Source of the DNA: Candidatus Woesearchaeota archaeon
Lineage (GTDB): Archaea > Nanobdellota > Nanobdellia > Woesearchaeales > GW2011-AR15
DNA length: 8,396 nucleotides
Direction: 5' to 3'
Assembly (NCBI GenBank): GCA_016934775.1
Contig: JAFGSP010000130.1
Span: forward strand, 1 to 8,396
Below are positions 4,213 to 8,396 of this stretch, piece by piece. A program made the position numbers and the translations under genes. Position 1 is the stretch's first letter; each line of letters starts with the position of its first letter. The notes beneath the pieces were generated by a model that had not been told where the DNA came from, ran no database searches, and saw only the letters and a program-made list of their open reading frames with translations.

Positions 4213-5688
4213 TTATTCAGCCAAGACCCTAAAAGTAAGATAATCAATGGGTGCCTTGTCATCTGTAAGGATTATGCTGCCTGGATTATAATTATATTGC
4301 TGCAGGGAATTTGCAATCTCCTCGCTTCTCTCAAACTCTGGAGGGGCTCCTGTCCTTACTCTCTCTTTAATCTGCTCAAGAGTAACGTCTTCATCTGTAG
4401 CAAACATTATGACATTGAAATAATTAAGGTTGAGAAAATAGACATTCTTGAATACTTTAGTCATTGTGTTGCCAATGCTATGGAACAACAGAGAACCTTC
4501 TTTATGCTGGATAGGATATAGGACATTGACTACTACAATGCCGTCCGGATTAAGGACTGCCTTTGTTTCTTCAAAGAATTCCTGTGTCAGAACATAGAAA
4601 GGCGCATAGAATCCACCTTGGAACATATCGACCTGAACAAGATCATACTTTTTGTCAATCCTCCTCAGAAAAGGCCTGGCGTCATCTACATGGATAGTTA
4701 TCTTGTCCTTGACTGTATCCAATCCGAAGTAATCCTCTGCAACTTCCGCCACCTTAGGATCAATCTCAACAGCATCAACTTCCAGGCCGTAAAAATCAAT
4801 CATCTCAAGAGCACAGGTCCCTGCGCCCATTCCAAGAACAAGCAGAGAAGATGCATTGTTCATAAGCGGGGCTGTGTTTACATAATAGAAATAATAACGC
4901 TCATCATGAAGATTGTTGGGGTCATAGATGGATTGAACATTCTGGTTGTCATTTAGCTGGAGCCAGTGTTTTGATTCTTCTACTTGGACTACTTTTATCA
5001 GGTTATACACGGATTCTGTCTCTAGAATTACATTTGCTTCTGTGCTGCCTGTGTTAAAAAAAATCGTAAGTATAAACAAGAGATTCAAAAAAACAAATTT
5101 ATTCTTTGCTGCAAAATATACTGTGACTATCATCATCAAAGATAGTCCGCATATGAAAAAAGTGGCAAAAGAACCAATAGCAGGAATGAACAGGAATGTT
5201 GCTGACACAGTTCCGATGATTGCGCCCACAGTTCCGATAGCAGATATATTCCCTGCAGCTTTCCCGACTTCTTCTTTTTCAGCTATCAGCTTGATCAGGT
5301 AGGGAGAGACCATGCTGAGCACAACCATAGGAAACGCAAATAGGATGACTGATGCAAGCACTACCCCTGTCAAAAACATATCTGCAAAAAAAGCAAGTAT
5401 CGGCTTATATGTTACAAGGGCAGCAAATACATACACCATTGATAAGAATATCCAAAAAAAGATTGTGTTGTAATCTCCTTTCTTATCTGCAAGATATCCA
5501 CCCACATATGCACCTAGGGTGAGAGCAACCATAACTATACTGATCAGTGTCCCTGAGACAAAGATAGAATAGCCAAAATAAGGGGCAAATATCCTGAATC
5601 CGACTATCTCCAAAACCATTGTTACAAAACCAGCAATAAATGCAGTTATCATAAGAAGAAGGTTCATGGCCTTGTGTTCTGAGCTCAT
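4213..5688 (-). CDS. Membrane protein with C-terminal spermidine-synthase-like domain, 491 aa
   Basis: Residues 9-212 form about seven hydrophobic segments (near 9-28, 45-66, 75-96, 104-132, 147-171, 174-194, 198-212) with transporter-like glycines such as LTLGAYVGGYLAD. Residues 225-491 form a Rossmann aminopropyltransferase/methyltransferase-like domain: LVLGMGAGT (283-291), VEIDP (307-311; E308 and D310 would bind the cofactor ribose), VDDARPFL (334-341) and VQVDMFQGG (351-359). In true spermidine synthases the catalytic Asp lies in a D-[ST]-[ST]-D-P motif. Here it is DMFQGG, as in membrane-fused homologues of unknown substrate, so polyamine synthesis should not be assumed. The start at 5688 is preferred because a TATA box (5711-5719) is centred 27 nt before it. 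The frame continues upstream to 5970, but that part would be antisense to the helicase and would lie upstream of the promoter. Confidence 0.88.
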   Translation of the reverse strand: MSSEHKAMNLLLMITAFIAGFVTMVLEIVGFRIFAPYFGYSIFVSGTLISIVMVALTLGAYVGGYLADKKGDYNTIFFWIFLSMVYVFAALVTYKPILAFFADMFLTGVVLASVILFAFPMVVLSMVSPYLIKLIAEKEEVGKAAGNISAIGTVGAIIGTVSATFLFIPAIGSFATFFICGLSLMMIVTVYFAAKNKFVFLNLLFILTIFFNTGSTEANVILETESVYNLIKVVQVEESKHWLQLNDNQNVQSIYDPNNLHDERYYFYYVNTAPLMNNASSLLVLGMGAGTCALEMIDFYGLEVDAVEIDPKVAEVAEDYFGLDTVKDKITIHVDDARPFLRRIDKKYDLVQVDMFQGGFYAPFYVLTQEFFEETKAVLNPDGIVVVNVLYPIQHKEGSLLFHSIGNTMTKVFKNVYFLNLNYFNVIMFATDEDVTLEQIKERVRTGAPPEFERSEEIANSLQQYNYNPGSIILTDDKAPIDYLTFRVLAE

Positions 5689-5710
5689 ACCCTTTTTTTG
5701 TCGCATCTGG

Positions 5711-5719
5711 TTTATATAT
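5711..5719 (-). promoter_or_regulatory. TATA box of the membrane spermidine-synthase-like gene
   Basis: ATATATAAA on the minus strand is centred 27 nt before the ATG at 5688. It sets that start and excludes the longer frame. Confidence 0.7.
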
Positions 5720-5746
5720 GTTGTGATAACCTTCTCATCCAAAAAC

Positions 5747-5756
5747 AATTTATATT
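5747..5756 (+). promoter_or_regulatory. TATA box of the hel308 C-terminal half gene
   Basis: AATTTATATT is centred 25 nt before the ATG at 5777. With the minus-strand box at 5711-5719 it makes a compact divergent promoter of 88 bp. Confidence 0.6.
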
Positions 5757-5776
5757 CTTCCAGATTCAGGACTTGT

Positions 5777-7345
5777 ATGAAACTAGTCCCAATCCCTGAA
5801 GTGACAGATATTTCTGCTATTAATATTGCAATTGATACTGTCAAGAATAGTAAGCAGGCACTGGTGTTCTGCAACACAAGAAGGAGCGCTGAATCGACTG
5901 CAGAAAAGACAGCACACCAGATAAAAACAGAAAACAAAGAATTAGAAGAACTTTCTGATAAAATACTCAAGGTATTAAGTTCTCCTACAAAGCAATGCAG
6001 GAGGCTTGCTTTATGTATAAAAAAAGGAACAGCATTCCATCATGCAGGGCTTGCTGCAAAACAGAGAGAGCTTGTTGAAGATAACTTCAGGAAAGGTTTG
6101 ATTAAGATAATCTGCTCGACACCTACTCTTAGTTTCGGTGTGAATTTACCGGCGTTCAGGGCAATAATAGACCTTAAGAGATACGGCGGAAGGTGGGGGC
6201 TTGACTGGATACCTGCCCTTGAATACCATCAGATGGCAGGTAGGGCAGGAAGGCCTGATTTCAATGACGAATTCGGAGAGGCAATATGCATCGCGGGCAA
6301 CCAGAATGATGTAGATGAGATTCTTGAAAGATTTATCAATGCACCTCCTGAGAATATCTATTCAAAGCTGGCTGTAGAGCCTGTGCTAAGGACTTACTGT
6401 TTAAGTCTGATAGCTACAGGATTCACAAAATCAAGACAAGACTTGATATCTTTCTTTGAAAAGACATTCTATGGAAAGCAGTATGGTGATATGGTTGAAA
6501 TAGAGAACAAAATCGACAAGATACTTAATTACCTAGAAGAATGGGGATTTACTAAGTCAGGAGTAAAAGATGATTTTGTGTCTGCTAATCAATACACCAA
6601 TTCTGAGGCTGATGAAAAAATCGAAACAACTCCACTTGGAGAAAGAGTCTCCCAGCTATATCTTGATCCTTTCACTGCACATCAGATAATAACTTCATTG
6701 AGGAGAGCAACTCAGAAGATGACAACAGAACTCTCTTTTTCCCAGATGGCATCGTCTACTTTAGAATTAAGGCCGTTATCAAGCGTAAGAGTAAGAGAAG
6801 TTGAAAAGATTGAGGCTGAGTTGACTGAACTGAGCTCAGAACTGATTGTGTTTGAGCCAAGCATATTTGAACCGGAATATGATGAATTCCTCAAATCAAT
6901 AAAATTAAGCCTTGCATTCAGGGACTGGATGGATGAGAAGAATGAAGACTACATAATGGAAGAATACAATATTGCTCCTGGAGAATTCCACCTCAAGAGA
7001 GACCTTGCTGACTGGATCTTATATGGGTCAGAAGAGCTGGCAAAGATCCTGAACTTCAATGAACTGGTGGCAAAGATAAGGAAGACAAGGTTCAGGCTGG
7101 ACAAGGGCATAAAAGAAGAGCTTGTGCCTCTGGCAAGGCTGAAGAATGTAGGCAGGGTGAGGGCAAGGAAGCTGTTCAGGAACGGCATAAAAGATCTTGG
7201 AGATGTAAAGAAAGCAGATATCTCAACATTATCACAGTTGATCGGAAGGAGCCTTGCGCTTGACCTCAAGAAACAAGTCGGGAAAGAAGTGAAGGAAGTG
7301 CCAAAGGGAAAGAGGAAGGGGCAGACGAGTATTGAGAAGTATTGA
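5777..7345 (+). CDS. hel308: Hel308-type helicase lacking RecA domain 1 (RecA2, winged helix, ratchet, HhH), 522 aa
   Basis: Hel308 is the archaeal superfamily-2 3'-5' helicase that unwinds stalled replication forks. Present, in order: motif IV ALVFCNTRRSAE (28-39), FHHAGL (88-92), motif V STPTLSFGVNLP (114-125), motif VI QMAGRAGRP with the arginine finger (152-160), then winged-helix and ratchet regions (about 195-445), and a helix-hairpin-helix with VGRVRARKLFRNGI (458-471). The C-terminus GQTSIEKY looks like a PCNA-interacting peptide. Missing is all of RecA domain 1, about 200 residues with the Q motif, Walker A and the DExH box; full-length Hel308 is about 700 aa. Nothing like it lies upstream, where the frame (to 5666) is antisense to the neighbouring gene. 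The ATG at 5777 has its own TATA box, so this is probably an independent gene encoding half of a split helicase. Alternatives: a decayed truncated copy, or a rearrangement or assembly break. Confidence 0.88.
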   Translation: MKLVPIPEVTDISAINIAIDTVKNSKQALVFCNTRRSAESTAEKTAHQIKTENKELEELSDKILKVLSSPTKQCRRLALCIKKGTAFHHAGLAAKQRELVEDNFRKGLIKIICSTPTLSFGVNLPAFRAIIDLKRYGGRWGLDWIPALEYHQMAGRAGRPDFNDEFGEAICIAGNQNDVDEILERFINAPPENIYSKLAVEPVLRTYCLSLIATGFTKSRQDLISFFEKTFYGKQYGDMVEIENKIDKILNYLEEWGFTKSGVKDDFVSANQYTNSEADEKIETTPLGERVSQLYLDPFTAHQIITSLRRATQKMTTELSFSQMASSTLELRPLSSVRVREVEKIEAELTELSSELIVFEPSIFEPEYDEFLKSIKLSLAFRDWMDEKNEDYIMEEYNIAPGEFHLKRDLADWILYGSEELAKILNFNELVAKIRKTRFRLDKGIKEELVPLARLKNVGRVRARKLFRNGIKDLGDVKKADISTLSQLIGRSLALDLKKQVGKEVKEVPKGKRKGQTSIEKY

Positions 7346-7346
7346 C

Positions 7347-7383
7347 TTTTCAAATACTACAATAAAATTGTAGATATTGAAAA
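7347..7383. terminator. Hairpin terminator region between convergent genes
   Basis: CTACAAT-AAA-ATTGTAG (7357-7373) is flanked by TTTTCAA (7347-7353) and TTGAAAA (7377-7383), giving 7+7 bp around a 3x3 internal loop. It starts one base after the helicase stop. T-rich tracts lie on both strands, so it probably serves both directions. Confidence 0.55.
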
Positions 7384-7402
7384 ATACTGATTTTTCAAAT
7401 AC
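7377..7402. repeat. Alternative hairpin and repeated TTTTCAAATAC
   Basis: TTGAAAAA (7377-7384) pairs perfectly with TTTTTCAA (7391-7398), competing with the hairpin at 7347-7383. TTTTCAAATAC occurs at both 7347-7357 and 7392-7402. Confidence 0.5.
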
Positions 7403-7419
7403 AAAAAACACAAAGAATT

Positions 7420-8271
7420 CTAAGAACAATTTCCAAGGGAATGATTAATCTGTGTTGTGTACATCTTTTGGATCGAGGTACCGCAATGCACTGTATAAAT
7501 GGCTTCTGCCATTAACCCTGTTGTATCAACAGTATGCAGCCAAGGATTTCTTCTGTAAAAATCATATGAATGCTTGATATTATCTCCAATAACCATCCTA
7601 TCTAGTAAGCCTTCGCCGTCTGCATACCATCTGCTAAATTCTTTTTCTGCAATTCCTGTTAACTTACCGTGTGAAATAAATATTGATACCTTATCAGCTC
7701 CGTTTTCCTGTAACAAGCCAAGTAGTTTTAACAAAGTAGTTCCTTTCTGAGTTTCATCATCTACTGTAATTACATAAGCTCCTTTGACATCCCCCAGAAG
7801 CTCCATCTTCTCAACAACCTCAACTTTTCCAGTTTCTTGAGACCTACGCTTATATGCAAAACGTATTTCTGCTTTCAATAATTCGGCATATCTTTCACCA
7901 AGTTTTCCTGCTCCTACGTCTGGTGGAACAATGTAAAGTTTTTGGCCTTTTGGAAGACAAGGCAGAATATTATCAAAGATATATTCAACCAGTAAAGGCA
8001 ACATATATAGGTTCTCATTTGCCATTAGTTTCGGATCCCCGATACCTCTCACCTGATCCGCATGCAAGTCCATTGTAATGACTTCGTCTGCTCCTGCTGC
8101 AATGTATAGTCTAGTAAGTAAAGAAGCGGTCATAGATTCTCTTCCGTTGATCTTATCGCCTCTTGAGAAAGCAAAGTAGGGTAGAACAAGATTGATATTG
8201 TCTACTTTTGATCTGACTAACGAATCTATCATCACTAGTGTATCCCAAATGTTTCTTGGAACCTGATTCAT
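7420..8271 (-). CDS. Ribose-phosphate pyrophosphokinase-like protein, N-terminally short, 283 aa
   Basis: PRPP synthetase makes phosphoribosyl pyrophosphate from ribose 5-phosphate and ATP. Family features: LPYFAFSRGDK (30-40, usually PYFGYARQDRK), TMDLHADQ (66-73) with the metal/ATP His70, PPDVGAGKLGERYAE (116-130), flexible-loop KRR (141-143) and the PRPP-loop region VDDETQKGTT (170-179). The usual loop is DDxxDTGGT, so this one is clearly changed. The first 40-45 residues of a normal 310-320 aa enzyme, including the FPDGE strand, are absent. In frame upstream there is only a short extension (SDEELLKVVDPLL) with no ATG, GTG or TTG before a TGA at 8316-8318. CTATTAAAAG (8289-8298) sits 23 nt before this ATG and would suit a leaderless start. 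It may be a divergent paralogue with another role or an early pseudogene; the rest of the frame is intact. Confidence 0.82.
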   Translation of the reverse strand: MNQVPRNIWDTLVMIDSLVRSKVDNINLVLPYFAFSRGDKINGRESMTASLLTRLYIAAGADEVITMDLHADQVRGIGDPKLMANENLYMLPLLVEYIFDNILPCLPKGQKLYIVPPDVGAGKLGERYAELLKAEIRFAYKRRSQETGKVEVVEKMELLGDVKGAYVITVDDETQKGTTLLKLLGLLQENGADKVSIFISHGKLTGIAEKEFSRWYADGEGLLDRMVIGDNIKHSYDFYRRNPWLHTVDTTGLMAEAIYTVHCGTSIQKMYTTQINHSLGNCS

Positions 8272-8288
8272 AAGAAGAGGATCTACAA

Positions 8289-8298
8289 CTTTTAATAG
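8289..8298 (-). promoter_or_regulatory. Candidate TATA box of the PRPP-synthetase-like gene
   Basis: CTATTAAAAG on the minus strand is centred about 23 nt before the ATG at 8271, matching the spacing seen elsewhere. A second candidate, CTATATTTTAA at 8326-8336, would give a 35-nt leader. Both are weaker than the other boxes in the window. Confidence 0.35.
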
Positions 8299-8335
8299 TT
8301 CTTCATCTGATAGTTTGTGTCACAATTAAAATATA

Positions 8336-8394
8336 GGCATTAATGCCAGTTATGATTTTGGTGATGAATCATGAACTGGCAAGAGATTAATGCC
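8336..8394. repeat. Long imperfect inverted repeat at the right edge
   Basis: GGCATTAAT (8336-8344) pairs with ATTAATGCC (8386-8394), and GCCAGTTATGATT (8345-8357) pairs with AATCAT-G-AACTGGC (8367-8380) with one bulged G. The loop is 9 nt, and AAGAG (8381-8385) forms a bulge. That is 22 bp in total. GGCATTAATGCC (8336-8347) is itself a 12-bp palindrome. It may be an operator, a terminator of a gene beyond the window, or a small repeat element. Confidence 0.65.
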
Positions 8395-8396
8395 CA

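Noticed and set aside
5666..5776. 37-codon N-terminal extension of the Hel308 half
   Set aside because: It is antisense to the start of the neighbouring gene, has no similarity to Hel308, and lies before the promoter of the ATG at 5777.
5689..5970. 94-codon N-terminal extension of the membrane spermidine-synthase-like gene
   Set aside because: It lies upstream of the TATA box at 5711-5719 and antisense to the well-conserved RecA2 motif IV region of the helicase. The shorter start gives a natural first membrane helix.
6949..7353. Minus-strand frame of 134 codons opposite the helicase C-terminus
   Set aside because: It is the antisense shadow of the HhH region, Phe/Ser/Leu-rich in the way typical of complementing Lys/Glu-rich codons.

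Overview
The window looks like a piece of an archaeal genome, most likely from a small-genome DPANN-type lineage such as Woesearchaeota or Pacearchaeota. That placement is an inference from gene content, not a computed phylogeny. The evidence is an archaeal Hel308 helicase fragment, an archaeal-type RlmH, intron-rich tRNA genes, no encoded CCA at tRNA 3' ends, and TATA boxes placed so close to the start codons that most mRNAs should be leaderless.

Layout. Positions 1-191 (minus) hold the start of a probable THUMP-type RNA methyltransferase that runs off the left edge. It is divergent from an uncharacterised tryptophan-rich protein (302-967, plus). Positions 1016-2190 form a tRNA block: tRNA-Thr(TGT), a small CxxC-x17-CxxC zinc-ribbon gene on the minus strand (1347-1520), tRNA-Phe(GAA) and tRNA-Ile(GAT). 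The three tRNA genes are 141, 184 and 281 nt long because they carry about eight introns in the D, anticodon and T loops. The T-loop intron of tRNA-Ile alone is 157 nt and is almost entirely hairpins.

Positions 2235-3274 hold a two-gene operon: an unknown protein overlapping rlmH by ATGA. It runs tail-to-tail into a PfkB-family kinase (3255-4172, minus), with the coding ends overlapping by 20 bp. Next is a membrane protein with a spermidine-synthase-like domain (4213-5688, minus). It is divergent from the C-terminal half of Hel308 (5777-7345, plus), which begins exactly where RecA domain 2 should begin and has its own promoter. A hairpin-rich convergent terminator (7347-7402) separates it from an N-terminally short PRPP-synthetase-like gene (7420-8271, minus). 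A long inverted repeat lies at the right edge.

Functionally the region mixes RNA maturation (tRNAs, RlmH, the probable RNA methyltransferase), DNA repair (Hel308) and sugar/nucleotide metabolism (PfkB, PRPP synthetase). There is no obvious single pathway and no mobile element or CRISPR array. The two strongest points are the multi-intron tRNAs with shared T-loop splice structures and the free-standing second half of Hel308, which suggests a split helicase.
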